64,000 bases of DNA from Flavobacteriia bacterium (GTDB lineage Bacteria; Bacteroidota; Bacteroidia; Flavobacteriales_D; Crocinitomicaceae): the NCBI GenBank assembly GCA_947446925.1, contig CANFHU010000010.1:1-64000 (forward strand), given 5' to 3'. The stretch's first letter is position 1. Each line of letters opens with the position of its first letter. Shown here piece after piece: positions 1 to 9,896 of the stretch. Made by a program: the position numbers and the translations under genes. A model generated the notes under the pieces. That model saw only the letters and a list, made by a program, of their open reading frames with translations, was not told where the DNA came from and did no database searches.

Positions 1-804
1 AAATTAAAAAAAGCGGCATTATATAATGAAAAAGATGATCGTTATGTCCCTTTATTTACCTACCAATCAAGTGAACATCCAAGTTTGGTAAAAATCAGAA
101 AAGAACTTAAACTAGATTCCATTGCAGGTAATGGTAGCGAATTAAACAAAATCTTCAATCTACTTCATTGGGTGCATAATACAGTTAGACATGATGGTAG
201 TAGTAATAATCCTTTGCAAAAAAATGCCATTGATTTAATTTCCATTTGTAAAAAAGAAAATCGTGGTGTTAATTGCAGAATGTTAGCGACAATATTGAAT
301 GAATGCTATTTATCACTTGGTATAAAATCAAGATTTATTACTTGCATGCCAAAGGATACTGTCTTCGATGATTGTCATGTAATCAATATGGTTTACAGTC
401 AAGAACTAACTAAATGGATATGGATTGACCCAACCTTCGACGCTTATGTAATGGACGAAAAAGGAAACTTATTAGGGATTGAAGAAGTTAGATTACGCTT
501 AATTTCAGGTCAACCATTAGTATTGAATGCAGACGCCAATTGGAATAGAGAATTCCTACAAACAAAAGAAGATTATTTATATAATTACATGGCGAAAAAT
601 TTGTATCGATTAGAAACACCACTTGTTAGTCAATATGATAACGAAACATGGAAAGAAGGGCATGAAGCCACTTATGTAGAACTTTTACCTTTAGACGGAA
701 TCATTCAAACGCCTCAAAAATCAGAGGAAACAAATACTAAAACAGGTGTAAAGTTTACGAATTACAAAACGAATAATCCTACTAAGTTTTGGACGAAACC
801 GTAA
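1..804 (+). CDS. transglutaminase-like domain protein (5' partial)
   Basis: The open frame runs in from the window edge, so the true start is upstream; the first start-like codon inside is only a TTG at 85. The protein carries a transglutaminase-like (papain-fold) signature: a Cys in GVNCRMLATIL, a His in DDCHVINMVY and an Asp in WIDPTFDAY, in the usual Cys-His-Asp order. Members of this superfamily are peptidases, transglutaminases or deglycosylases; the substrate cannot be told from sequence. No membrane segment is visible in the part seen, but an N-terminal signal could lie outside the window. It converges with the FAD oxidoreductase gene on the other strand, 109 bp away. Confidence 0.75.
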   Translation, partial: KLKKAALYNEKDDRYVPLFTYQSSEHPSLVKIRKELKLDSIAGNGSELNKIFNLLHWVHNTVRHDGSSNNPLQKNAIDLISICKKENRGVNCRMLATILNECYLSLGIKSRFITCMPKDTVFDDCHVINMVYSQELTKWIWIDPTFDAYVMDEKGNLLGIEEVRLRLISGQPLVLNADANWNREFLQTKEDYLYNYMAKNLYRLETPLVSQYDNETWKEGHEATYVELLPLDGIIQTPQKSEETNTKTGVKFTNYKTNNPTKFWTKP

Positions 805-805
805 T

Positions 806-919
806 GAGTGACGAAGTGACGAGTGACGATCCTTCAAGGGCCTCGGGAACCGGAGTGATGGAAGTGACGAAAAATAAGTTTCAATATCTTCACTCGTAAC
901 TTTCGTTACTTCGTCACTC
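806..919. repeat. GTGACGA repeats forming a long inverted repeat between convergent genes
   Basis: Directly after the stop codon of the transglutaminase-like gene there are three GTGACGA heptamers (808-829). The left arm GAGTGACGAAGTGAC (806-820) is matched 14 of 15 by the inverted arm at 905-919, which overlaps the end of the oxidoreductase gene. The transcript of either gene could fold here, so a bidirectional terminator is possible, although no strong T-tract follows. The same heptamer is tandemly repeated after another + strand stop codon at 51875-51902. Confidence 0.5.
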
Positions 920-2044
920 TCTTATCATTTCCGCGGCTTCTTTACCTATCAAACTTCCAATTGCAACACCCATTCCTCCCATTCTTACGGCGCAATAAAT
1001 GTTTTTAGAAATTGGTTTTACAATGGTCGCTTTCACTTCTCCTACTCCCATAATTCCGCTCCAACGTTGTGCAACTTTGTATTCGGTGTTTGGTAAAATA
1101 ACCGTTTTTAGTAATTCGTCTAATTTATTCTGAATAAGTTCCGTAACTTCCATTTCAGTAGTTTCTTCCCCTTTAAAATCAAGGTTTCGACCACCTCCAA
1201 AAAGTACACGATTATCGATGTTTCGGAAATAGTAATACCCCGCATCGTAATGGAAAGTTCCTTCAATTTTTAAGTTATCAATTGGTTCGGTTATCAATAC
1301 TTGCGCGCGTGCTGGTTGCACATCTAACTCTGGTAATAATTGTTTTGCAAAACCATTCGTTGCAACTAAGACTTTCTTTGGATTAAAACGAATTCCATTC
1401 ACTAATTCCACTTCTACATGATGTTCATTTTCTTGCAATTTACTTACTTCCAAGGAATTTAAAACGATCACACCCATTTCTTGCACCTTACGAATCAGGC
1501 TTGATATCATCTTACCTGTATTGATTTGTCCTTCAAAAGAGTTTTCGATCAAATGCGAAACGTGATTAAATCCATATTGGGAGATTTTAGCATCTGCATT
1601 TTTATATACTGCTTCATTTCCGATGATGTCTTTCAACATATTGTTCAAATATGGGATTTTCGCAGCGCATTTACCGTACAAAACCTCATCGTTAAACACT
1701 TCGTAACCACCTAGATTGTATAATTCTAAATTTTGGTCACCCAAGTTTTTACGCAATTGTTGCAAACCTCTCCAACGTTTTTCAACAATCTGAAAAACAT
1801 TGTCTTCCGAGTTTTTTGTTAGGTCATCTAATAATTCTGAAACACTACCAAAACACGAGAATCCTGCATTTTTTGAGGAAGCACCGCAAGGTAAATAACC
1901 TCGTTCGATGACAATAATTTTCCGGGATGGATTGGCAGATTTTAATTCTAATGCGGCAGTTAATCCAACGATACCACTACCAACAATTAACACATCAATA
2001 TTAGAGAAATAGGTGTCTTTTTCCCAGTAGCTTAGATTTTGCAT
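914..2044 (-). CDS. FAD-dependent oxidoreductase (DAO / glycine oxidase-like family)
   Basis: A 376-residue flavoprotein of the DAO family. The N-terminal Rossmann fingerprint VGSGIVGLTAALEL (about residues 20-33) binds the ADP part of FAD, followed by ERGYLPCGASSKNAGF, which is typical of the D-amino-acid/glycine oxidase and gamma-glutamylputrescine oxidase branch. The C-terminal MGGMGVAIGSLIGKEAA is the second FAD-contacting segment. It probably oxidises an amine or amino acid in the cytoplasm; the substrate is unknown. The gene stands alone with a 350-bp upstream gap. Confidence 0.8.
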   Translation of the reverse strand: MQNLSYWEKDTYFSNIDVLIVGSGIVGLTAALELKSANPSRKIIVIERGYLPCGASSKNAGFSCFGSVSELLDDLTKNSEDNVFQIVEKRWRGLQQLRKNLGDQNLELYNLGGYEVFNDEVLYGKCAAKIPYLNNMLKDIIGNEAVYKNADAKISQYGFNHVSHLIENSFEGQINTGKMISSLIRKVQEMGVIVLNSLEVSKLQENEHHVEVELVNGIRFNPKKVLVATNGFAKQLLPELDVQPARAQVLITEPIDNLKIEGTFHYDAGYYYFRNIDNRVLFGGGRNLDFKGEETTEMEVTELIQNKLDELLKTVILPNTEYKVAQRWSGIMGVGEVKATIVKPISKNIYCAVRMGGMGVAIGSLIGKEAAEMIRE

Positions 2045-2130
2045 TCTGCTTTGTTTAAAATTTTAAAATCAAATAAATTTAAAACTATACATTTTTATGT
2101 TAATCATAACTTATAAAAATAATTTAAATT

Positions 2131-2376
2131 TTCATATTTTCCACCTTTTTGCATTGCCCAAAAAGGTGGAGCCAAAAAGTCTAGGCCTCAGTGAAAATTC
2201 TTTGAAAATTACGTTTTATTTCGCTGTCTGCACCCAAACTCACAGACGCCTTTAACTAATTTTCAAACAGAAATTTGAAGGCTGGGTTCAAACAAGGGTT
2301 AGACTTCGCTTCATTCCACTTATTTTCTACAGAATTTTCCCTAATGGCCAAAATAGTCCATCAAAAAAAAAAAAAA
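2131..2376. repeat. intergenic stretch with strong hairpin, probable dispersed element
   Basis: The gap 2045-2396 holds no convincing gene. It contains a perfect hairpin CCACCTTTTT/AAAAAGGTGG (2141-2150 and 2160-2169), followed by a G/C-richer stretch ending in a run of about 15 A (2363-2378). Text of this kind (hairpin, then a segment beginning GCCAAAAAGTC) is familiar from noncoding dispersed sequences in Flavobacteriia; that is recollection, not a search. The hairpin may serve as a terminator for smpB on the minus strand. Confidence 0.35.
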
Positions 2377-2396
2377 AACGGAAAAATTTTAAATAA

Positions 2397-2852
2397 TTAC
2401 AATACTTTTCGAATACGACTCATCTCCATTTTGGCGTCTTTCTCTTTCAAGTCGTTACGCTTGTCGTGGAGTTTTTTCCCTTGTGCACAGGCGATGTCTA
2501 GTTTTACCCATCCTTTTTCAGACAAGTACATTTTCAAAGGAATCAAGGTATTTCCTTTCACCATCATAAATTTGGCGATTTTGTTAATCTCTGCCCGATT
2601 CAATAATAACTTACGATCTGCTCGTGGTTTGTGGTTATAGAACGAACCATTTTCGTATTCCGTGATGTGCATGTTACGAATGTAGATCTCATTACGTACC
2701 ACCACACAATAGGCTTCCAAAATACTCGCTTTATTTTTACGAATACTTTTGATTTCAGTACCAGTCAATTGTATACCAGCAGTGTATTCATCTAGAAGAT
2801 GGTACTCGAAACGGGCGCGTTTGTTGCGGATATTTACTTGATTGGTAGACAT
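2397..2852 (-). CDS. smpB: SsrA (tmRNA)-binding protein SmpB
   Basis: A 151-residue protein matching SmpB over its full length: the N-terminal NIRNKRARFEYHLLDEY, the oligonucleotide-binding barrel with GIQLTGTEIKSIR and SFYNHKPRADRKLLL, and a basic C-terminal tail starting GKKLHDKRNDLKEKD. SmpB binds tmRNA and delivers it to stalled ribosomes for trans-translation. Length and motifs are typical. No tmRNA gene was recognised in this window. It lies downstream of the AAA ATPase gene on the same strand, with a short gap. Confidence 0.97.
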   Translation of the reverse strand: MSTNQVNIRNKRARFEYHLLDEYTAGIQLTGTEIKSIRKNKASILEAYCVVVRNEIYIRNMHITEYENGSFYNHKPRADRKLLLNRAEINKIAKFMMVKGNTLIPLKMYLSEKGWVKLDIACAQGKKLHDKRNDLKEKDAKMEMSRIRKVL

Positions 2853-2875
2853 GGTGCAAAAGTAAGGAAATTAGT

Positions 2876-4066
2876 TTAATACAACAACCCAAATAAATAC
2901 AAGGGAATCACATTTCCCACACCTATTTCAATATCATCTTTGACAATAAATGAATCTGAAACACCTTGAATTTGAACTTGTTTTTTATTTTTCCCTCCAA
3001 CTTCAAAAGTGTATTTTTAACTCACTAAAAAATCTCCTTTTTCTGCTAAGTGAATCGGGTAAATACTATTCAGTTGATTGACAAAAAACGTTTCTCGATT
3101 ATTTCCAACATTGTTGTTTTTCGGACTCAAAGTTACTGCTAAATTGGTATTATTCAGGTAAATTTTCTCTGGTTTGGTCAATATTCCAATTCCTTTATTT
3201 GGTTTATTTACCTGTTGAATTAACCGTGCACGTTCTAACAATTGCAGCGCATGTAAAAGTGTATTACGCGATACTCCAACAAGTTCACTCATTTTGGAAA
3301 TATTAATTGTAAATGGAACAGATTGTGCAATTAACAATAACAATTTTTTAAGTTTTACTAATAAACCGTAATCTAAATCTTCCACCGCATGTAAATCTAC
3401 TTCGATAATTAAATCTATTGTATTTTTCACTTTTTGATGATAGGAATCTACACCTTCCAAAAAATAAGGATAAGCCCCATGAGATAAGAAATCTTGAAAA
3501 TATTTTAAAGGTCTTATTTTCTGCATTAAATCCGCAGCAATCTCTGTATGATTGTTTACTATCTCTTCGAGTGTATAACTTGGCACATCCACTTTAGACA
3601 AGCCCAAAAACTCTCTAAAAGATAACTCTTTCAACATGTAATTAACAGATCGTCGACTCAGATCTGATTCAGATTTATACACTTCCAAAATAGAAGAAGA
3701 GGTAAAAACCACTTGTAAATCTGGAAAATCATCGTAGATCAACTTTATCTCGCGCGACCATTGCGGATATTTATGCACTTCATCTAACAACAAATAAGTT
3801 CCCCCATGTTTTTCAAAAAAAGCAGCAAACCCATATAAATCATGTTCCAAAAAATACAAATCATCCATGGAAACATACACCACCGCTTTTTTTTCTGATT
3901 GTAATTGTTTCGCATACTGCAATAACAAAGTCGTTTTCCCAGTTCCTCTTGCTCCTTGCACGGAAATCAATTGATTCGACCAGTTAATTTGTCCGAATAG
4001 ATAACGCTCAAACAAGGGTTTAAATCGATTTATTTTAGCAATACTTTTCGTTAATAGCGATTCCAT
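2876..4066 (-). pseudogene. AAA ATPase (AAA_14/DUF4143-like), interrupted by an in-frame stop
   Basis: The first 349 residues read as a P-loop ATPase with Walker A GARGTGKT (38-45), Walker B YLLLDEVHK (D95, E96) and a winged-helix-like segment (ISKMSELVGVSRNTLL). A TAA at 3017-3019 ends it after EKGDFLVS. The same frame then continues for 46 more family-like codons (KYTFEVGGKNKKQ ... IPLYLFGLLY) to a second stop at 2876-2878. The stop therefore separates the Asp from the E-x-K half of a nuclease-like C-terminal fold seen in relatives. Either a nonsense mutation, a sequencing error, or readthrough. The start at 4066 sits 6 bp from a triple 33-bp repeat. Family paralogs lie at 10385 and 55739. 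Confidence 0.8.
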
Positions 4067-4072
4067 TACCTT

Positions 4073-4171
4073 AAATTTTGTTAATCATCAACAACAAAAA
4101 TAATTAAATTTTGTTAATCAACAACAACAAAAATAATTAAATTTTGTTAATTATCAACAACAAAATAAACT
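4073..4171. repeat. three tandem 33-bp repeats upstream of ATPase (array A)
   Basis: Copies lie at 4073-4105, 4106-4138 and 4139-4171. Each holds the perfect inverted repeat TTTTGTT-N10-AACAAAA; the ten-base centres are aatcatcaac, aatcaacaac and aattatcaac. Read on the minus strand, copies 1 and 2 also contain TATTTTTG, which fits the Bacteroidota -7 box TAnnTTTG; copy 3 lacks one T. The array ends 6 bp before the ATPase start codon, so it is expected to be its promoter/operator. Confidence 0.85.
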
Positions 4172-4197
4172 AAAAAGTGTTAACACAAAACAACAAA

Positions 4198-7100
4198 TTA
4201 AATCATTTTCTTCACCCCTATTCTCACTTGAGGAATTAATTTCTCCCCTACTTTGTACGATGCAACGAAGTCAACTCGAAACACTTTAAACAAATTGTCT
4301 ACCCCAAGAAACACCTCTTGGTAATTTCGTTTTCCAGAAGTATAAATGGCATTGAAACCAACTACTTCTCCTAAATGCAAACGGTTTACTAATGGAACTT
4401 TCGCTGTCAACACACCTAAAAAACGATGTTGCGCATGCAGTTCCAAATATGCATCATTGGTACTAAAGGAATAATAACTTAACGCATTGAAGGAGTTTAA
4501 TTGATTACGATTGTTATCTCCTGCCCCTTCAAAAGTTCCGTTTTTAAGAATATGGGTTTGATTTCCATTGAAATGTTTGTAGTCGATGAAATACATATTT
4601 TTCTTATTCAAGAAACCACCTGCAATGACATCGATATTAAATTTCCCCCAATAGCCGAGTTTCATGGATTTTCCAATGCCTAGTTCTACATGCGTATACC
4701 CTACCGAACTACCTAAGGTTTTAATACCTTGCTCTGCATTCCAATACAATGTTGGATAACGTGAACCTATCGGCTGTCTAAATCTCCCGAATAACAACTC
4801 ATAGCGTTCACCAAAAGTATAAGAGCCTGATGTTCGTAAAACAAAAGCATTGTGCTGTTTAAACGCTAGAGAATCCTTTTCATGTGCCAAAGGATTATTC
4901 GAAGTCCAATGGTTAGGCAGGTTTGGTATCCACCATTGCTGACTGTGATTAAGCAAAGCATTTCGTTGCGCGTATTCCAGTTGCACCTTGATTTGTGGAC
5001 CAGAGATTAGCACATCCGAATAATTAATATTCACCCCCGTTTTCTCATACAATTTCATGTAATTTTCACGCAACAACAAGGAATACAAACTATTTACAAA
5101 TGGAAAAATAGGGTGTTCCCGATTATACTGGTAAATATATTTTTCTACTCCAATTGTCCATTTGTTTTGACTGTCAAAATCATTTATCCCGTAACTCACT
5201 TTTCCATAATATTTCTTGGAATCCGTTCCATACCTCACTGTCATATTCAAAAACCTTGTCTTACCATTCATTCCGGAAAAATAATGGACATCCTGCGTGT
5301 CTTTTCTAACAAACTTAGAGAAATTAAAATTCAATGTATTATTCCATCCTTCTACAGTATTGTAATTGATTTTCGGTAAAAGTGCTGACATACTAAAATT
5401 CACTTTTCCACCCCTCTCATACCCACTTAAAAACAACTTTCCGAGTGTCATTTTATTTCTACGACTCAAATAGGTGGAATCAATTTTGTAAACGGTGTCT
5501 TTTTTTACACTTTGTTTTTGATTATACTTTTGCTCTTCTTGCGTCAATAGTACAGGTCGATTTTTATCCCAATAAACGGAATCTTTTTTTACAGCATCTT
5601 CCGCTACGGCAAACACTTGTTTATGAAAGAATTTTTTCGGAAAACGTTTATTTAGTTGGTAATTATAAAATGTACCAACTTTTACAAGTCCTGCGTCAAA
5701 CCCCCAAATCTTGATACGTGCATTGGATTTAATCGAAATTGGAACACTCACTGAATCATTGATTATACCATAAGATTGTTTAAAATAGAGGGTATCGATA
5801 AAATTTAACCCTTGTCTCTTCGTTACAAATAAATCCGTACTGTGGATACTATAGGTCTGATCCTGAATATACACATATCCTTCATATACATAGTCTGCTC
5901 TATTTCGTGGTGTTACTTTAATCTTATATACTTTATTTCCATCATCTACAAAAGAGGATTCTAACTTATATTTATACAGCAAAATTCCTCCATCCCCAAT
6001 CGGAGAAACAAATTGATTTTCAGAATATCCTGTTAATTCTGACGAATTCTCATATAAATTCAACCATACACTTCCTACTCGATTATTACTGTACCCATGT
6101 TTCACACCTGCAACACGAGAGGATTTCATCTCTTCTTTGTAGTTATCAGGTCTTTTAAAATGAAATGTAGCCACGGACTCCGAAAAGCCCATCAACCCTA
6201 AGTCGTTTGAATCAGGCATATCTACTTTTAAAAACTTAGGCAATTTTTTCGGAACAGAATCCATTCGTTCTACCCCTTTAATGTAAACGTCTACCGAATA
6301 ATTATCGAGTAGTTTATTATATACAGGGCGACGTTGATTTGCTTTTTTAATGATCTCGTATCCATAATTTTTATTGTTTTTATGGATTACAGCAGTTTCT
6401 AATTCTTTGTCTTGCGTTTGTAAAACAATGGCGATATTGGAAATACGCGTTTTGGAACCTATCGCATATTTTTCTGTTTTATAGCCAATGGAACGAACGA
6501 CCAATGTAGGATTTTGTCCTTGTCTCAAGTCTAAGGTAAACTCCCCCATTAAATTTGTCACCGTTCCGTTCGAAGATCTTTCTACTAATACATTGGCGTA
6601 CGGAATTACATCTCCTTTTGCGTCCACCACTTTTCCTGAGATAGTCAAATACTCTTCTTTGACACCCAATGCTTGCATCGCAAATGCAACTTTAAATGCC
6701 TCATCTTTGATCGCTCCATAACGTCCTGAAGAACCACCATGTCCAGCACTCATGTTTGTTTTTAGCAATAACCAATTGGTATCCGTTTTCAACTCACGTA
6801 AACGCGCAGTGTATTGCGCTGCTGCCCAGAATGGAACACGACTATCATTATAACCATTCGTAACCAATATAGATGGATAATTTTGGTGCTTAATATTATG
6901 CAATGGACTATACGACTTGATGTAATCGTATTCTTTTTTGATATAAGGATTTCCAATTTCATCGAAATGCGCTTTGATGTTAGGCCACAAAGTATCCAAC
7001 ATATCTTCTAAGGTATTCACAAAGGGTACATCGGCAATGATTGCTCCATAGATTTCTGGTCGCTCGTTTGCAATACCTCCCATCAACAAACCTCCAGCAC

Positions 7101-8751
7101 TTCCCCCTTGCGCGACAACACGTTTCGCTTTCGTGTATTTCGCATCGATTAAATATTGCGTAGCATCTACAAAATCATGGATGGTATTTTCTTTTTTAAG
7201 TAACATCCCATCTTTGTGCCACCAATCTCCTAAAATACTTTCTCCGCGGGGATGGGCTAAGGCATACACAAAACCTCTTTTTAAATACAATAAGGATGTC
7301 GGATTAAAGGTTGGAGATTGATTCATCCCATAACAACCGTAGCCTGTAATATACAAAGGATTAGAACCGTCGCGTTTTAGGGTTTTCTTATATACCAAAT
7401 CTACCGGAATTTTCTTACCATCGCGTGAAGGTGCCCATACACGTTCGGTTACATAATCATCTGGATTATATCCTTGCAATGTATCCACTTCCTTCACTTT
7501 ATACGTATTGGTTTTCAAATCATACCTATAGGTAATTCCTTGTGTTTTCATGGAAGAAAATCCAAATTCAATCGCAAACGTATCTTTCATTTTTAAATTG
7601 GAAAAATACATGACACCTGTAGAATCAATTTCAGGAATTCGTGTAATTTTCTTCGATTTCAAGTGGAATATCAATAATTCTTTACGGGCATTTTTTCTTC
7701 TCGAAATATATAAATTCCCCATTTTATGTGTCGCACTAAGTAATACGCTCCCTTTTTCTTCCGGGAAAACAATATGTTCTTTTTTATCCGTTAGTAAATT
7801 CACTTCTTTAATTAAAAAATCAGGTGCTTTTTCGTTGGTAAAGACATTAAACCCTTCTCCAGAATAATGATCAATTTCTGTTCTAACTTTAGGTTTTTCA
7901 CTATACAATTTAACCACTTTTGTTAAATCCCCCTTTAAATCAACCGCAAAAACATCTCCGGTATGGTTCATAAAACTATTCTCAATCAACAAATAACGCT
8001 TGGAAAAAGTGGTGGAAATACTCAAAGGAGCACCTCGGTTATCCATGCTTTCATAAATTTTGACATCCTGAATCGTATCTGTGCCAAGGACATGCAAAAA
8101 GACTTGATTACCCAATTTATGTTTTGCATCTTTTTTCATGTAATACACCGATTTATTATCTTTTATCAACACAAATGAACCAACATTTGCGATTTGTTCT
8201 TTAAATACACTGTCCTTATCGATATGTTTAAAATAAAGCGTTCCAAAATCTCCTCCTTCGGTATTAACAGCGTATGCTAAAAGTGAATGATCGTTCGAAA
8301 TTTGAACATTTTGCAATTGAAAGAACCCCAATTCTTTTTGTAATTCATTTGCATTCAGATATACTTGTTCTACTGCATTTGTATCCCCTTTTTTACGACA
8401 ATACAAGGGATGTTCTTGATCCGGAATGTTGCGCGAATAATAGTAATATATACTGTCTTTTTCATACGTTGTCTTATGATTTTCCTTCATCATCGCACGC
8501 ATTTCTTCAAACATTTTTTTCTGCAAAATGGCTGAAGGCTTCATTTTCAGATCCGCGTAAGTGTTTTCCTCATTTAGGTAATTAATAACTTCCGGAGCAT
8601 CTTTTGTCCGCATCCAATAATAATTTTGCAACACACTATCGCCATGTGTGACATAGTAATATGGGATTTTCTTTGCAACTGGAAAGTCTTTTTCTTGGGA
8701 GAAAAAATAAAAAATATTACAGGTTAACAGGAAAAATACGAGTTGTTTCAT
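4198..8751 (-). CDS. S9 oligopeptidase B-like protease fused to CarboxypepD_reg-like and DUF5686 outer-membrane beta-barrel
   Basis: A 1517-residue exported protein with an N-terminal signal peptide (about residues 1-18). Residues about 20-695 form a prolyl-oligopeptidase family (S9A, oligopeptidase B-like) enzyme: beta-propeller, then a catalytic domain with S551 in QGGSAGG, D636 in YNDSRVPFW and H671 in SAGHGGSSGR. Directly after it, from about residue 700, comes a CarboxypepD_reg-like domain (TISGKVVDAKGDVIPYANV) and then a DUF5686-type region rich in beta strands up to a terminal strand ending KKMI. These two halves are normally separate proteins. The fusion would tether an oligopeptidase to the outer membrane. 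The start overlaps the stop of the upstream esterase gene (ATGA), so the two are translationally coupled. Confidence 0.85.
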   Translation of the reverse strand: MKQLVFFLLTCNIFYFFSQEKDFPVAKKIPYYYVTHGDSVLQNYYWMRTKDAPEVINYLNEENTYADLKMKPSAILQKKMFEEMRAMMKENHKTTYEKDSIYYYYSRNIPDQEHPLYCRKKGDTNAVEQVYLNANELQKELGFFQLQNVQISNDHSLLAYAVNTEGGDFGTLYFKHIDKDSVFKEQIANVGSFVLIKDNKSVYYMKKDAKHKLGNQVFLHVLGTDTIQDVKIYESMDNRGAPLSISTTFSKRYLLIENSFMNHTGDVFAVDLKGDLTKVVKLYSEKPKVRTEIDHYSGEGFNVFTNEKAPDFLIKEVNLLTDKKEHIVFPEEKGSVLLSATHKMGNLYISRRKNARKELLIFHLKSKKITRIPEIDSTGVMYFSNLKMKDTFAIEFGFSSMKTQGITYRYDLKTNTYKVKEVDTLQGYNPDDYVTERVWAPSRDGKKIPVDLVYKKTLKRDGSNPLYITGYGCYGMNQSPTFNPTSLLYLKRGFVYALAHPRGESILGDWWHKDGMLLKKENTIHDFVDATQYLIDAKYTKAKRVVAQGGSAGGLLMGGIANERPEIYGAIIADVPFVNTLEDMLDTLWPNIKAHFDEIGNPYIKKEYDYIKSYSPLHNIKHQNYPSILVTNGYNDSRVPFWAAAQYTARLRELKTDTNWLLLKTNMSAGHGGSSGRYGAIKDEAFKVAFAMQALGVKEEYLTISGKVVDAKGDVIPYANVLVERSSNGTVTNLMGEFTLDLRQGQNPTLVVRSIGYKTEKYAIGSKTRISNIAIVLQTQDKELETAVIHKNNKNYGYEIIKKANQRRPVYNKLLDNYSVDVYIKGVERMDSVPKKLPKFLKVDMPDSNDLGLMGFSESVATFHFKRPDNYKEEMKSSRVAGVKHGYSNNRVGSVWLNLYENSSELTGYSENQFVSPIGDGGILLYKYKLESSFVDDGNKVYKIKVTPRNRADYVYEGYVYIQDQTYSIHSTDLFVTKRQGLNFIDTLYFKQSYGIINDSVSVPISIKSNARIKIWGFDAGLVKVGTFYNYQLNKRFPKKFFHKQVFAVAEDAVKKDSVYWDKNRPVLLTQEEQKYNQKQSVKKDTVYKIDSTYLSRRNKMTLGKLFLSGYERGGKVNFSMSALLPKINYNTVEGWNNTLNFNFSKFVRKDTQDVHYFSGMNGKTRFLNMTVRYGTDSKKYYGKVSYGINDFDSQNKWTIGVEKYIYQYNREHPIFPFVNSLYSLLLRENYMKLYEKTGVNINYSDVLISGPQIKVQLEYAQRNALLNHSQQWWIPNLPNHWTSNNPLAHEKDSLAFKQHNAFVLRTSGSYTFGERYELLFGRFRQPIGSRYPTLYWNAEQGIKTLGSSVGYTHVELGIGKSMKLGYWGKFNIDVIAGGFLNKKNMYFIDYKHFNGNQTHILKNGTFEGAGDNNRNQLNSFNALSYYSFSTNDAYLELHAQHRFLGVLTAKVPLVNRLHLGEVVGFNAIYTSGKRNYQEVFLGVDNLFKVFRVDFVASYKVGEKLIPQVRIGVKKMI

Positions 8752-9896
8752 TGTTTATTGGTTGCTTTAATTTTGTTTTCTATTTGGAGAATTGGCTGCT
8801 TAAAATCTTCTATATTCATGATATCAGAACCTAATTTTGAAAATCCTATGTTATAATAGGTCAATGCTTTTTCCAACTCATTAGTATGTTCAAAGTAATA
8901 ACCTAACGAATAATAACCGACACTTAAACTTGGAGCATTGGTTATACAAGCATTTCCAAATTCTAACAATTCAGACTTTTTACCATATGTATCTATAAGA
9001 AATGTACAAAACTCATAATCCTGATTTGTTGGAATATGCTTGTTTTTATACACCAAGGAACTTTTAGCATAAAAGGAATTCAAAGTGCTTAATACAGTTT
9101 GAGTTCGAAACATTTTTTTATTGAATTTCTGCTTCGAAAAACAATAGTATTTATTCGAAAAACTCAAGCCAGATTCGATAGCATTGGGTAATTGAGAAAC
9201 ATGGGATTTTAATGGGATTTTTTCAAATCTAGTCTCAAAATTTGGATTTGATATTCGTTTTAATTTTTTAATTGCCATAGACACCGATTCGATATGTCCT
9301 GACAAATCATTTTCAGAAAAGGACAGATAATAAAAAATCGGTGTACTTGAATTTACACCTGCATTATACACAGAATCTACCATGCCTTTTGAAAAATAAG
9401 GACTTACAGCAATGAAACTTGTAAATAAAGGGGAATTATCTAAGAGAAAAAAATGAATGAAATTGGCCGTAAATGAATGCCCTACGATTACTCTATACAA
9501 ACTTGTCGCATAATTTGAATCAATGTACGGAATTAATTCTTCGCTAATAAACTTTTTAAATTGTTCTCCACGAACAGTTAAATCGCCATTTTTTGAATAT
9601 GCACAATCTTTCCATCTCGAAGTATCCTGAAAAATAGAAACTACTATTGCTTCTTGAACTATGCCAAACGAACTATATAAATGGTTTGTACCACTCACTA
9701 AATCTCCAATTACCTGTCCATCTAACACATAGATTGTTGCATATTTTTTTGTTGTATCGTAATTTCTTGGCAAATCAACTTTAAATAATCTTGGCTCACT
9801 AAGAAATACCGATTTCAACGTACCAATATTTACTTGACTAGAACTAGTGAAACTAAACCAAAAAGAGAAAAAAAGAAGAAAGAGATAAACACGCAT
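8748..9896 (-). CDS. secreted alpha/beta-hydrolase, esterase (IroE/Fes-like) family
   Basis: A 382-residue protein with a signal peptide (about 1-20), then an esterase fold: YVLDGQ near residue 57, nucleophile S141 in VGHSFTANF, and KSHVSQLP supplying the likely catalytic His. The C-terminal third contains a TPR-like helix pair (APSLSVGYYSLGYYFEHTNELEKALTYY is part of it). Relatives hydrolyse siderophore or carbohydrate esters, but the substrate here is unknown. It ends in an ATGA overlap with the large protease/barrel gene. A similar esterase-plus-TPR protein is encoded at 54268-55674. Confidence 0.75.
   Translation of the reverse strand: MRVYLFLLFFSFWFSFTSSSQVNIGTLKSVFLSEPRLFKVDLPRNYDTTKKYATIYVLDGQVIGDLVSGTNHLYSSFGIVQEAIVVSIFQDTSRWKDCAYSKNGDLTVRGEQFKKFISEELIPYIDSNYATSLYRVIVGHSFTANFIHFFLLDNSPLFTSFIAVSPYFSKGMVDSVYNAGVNSSTPIFYYLSFSENDLSGHIESVSMAIKKLKRISNPNFETRFEKIPLKSHVSQLPNAIESGLSFSNKYYCFSKQKFNKKMFRTQTVLSTLNSFYAKSSLVYKNKHIPTNQDYEFCTFLIDTYGKKSELLEFGNACITNAPSLSVGYYSLGYYFEHTNELEKALTYYNIGFSKLGSDIMNIEDFKQPILQIENKIKATNKQ

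Noticed and set aside
2275-2640. A + strand ORF of 121 codons opposite smpB
   Set aside because: It overlaps smpB antisense and the A-run, and its product is low-complexity and Phe/Ser-rich as expected for a shadow frame.
4073-4171. The tandem repeat arrays upstream of the ATPases as CRISPR arrays
   Set aside because: Units follow each other without unique spacers, only three copies exist, and no cas genes are present.
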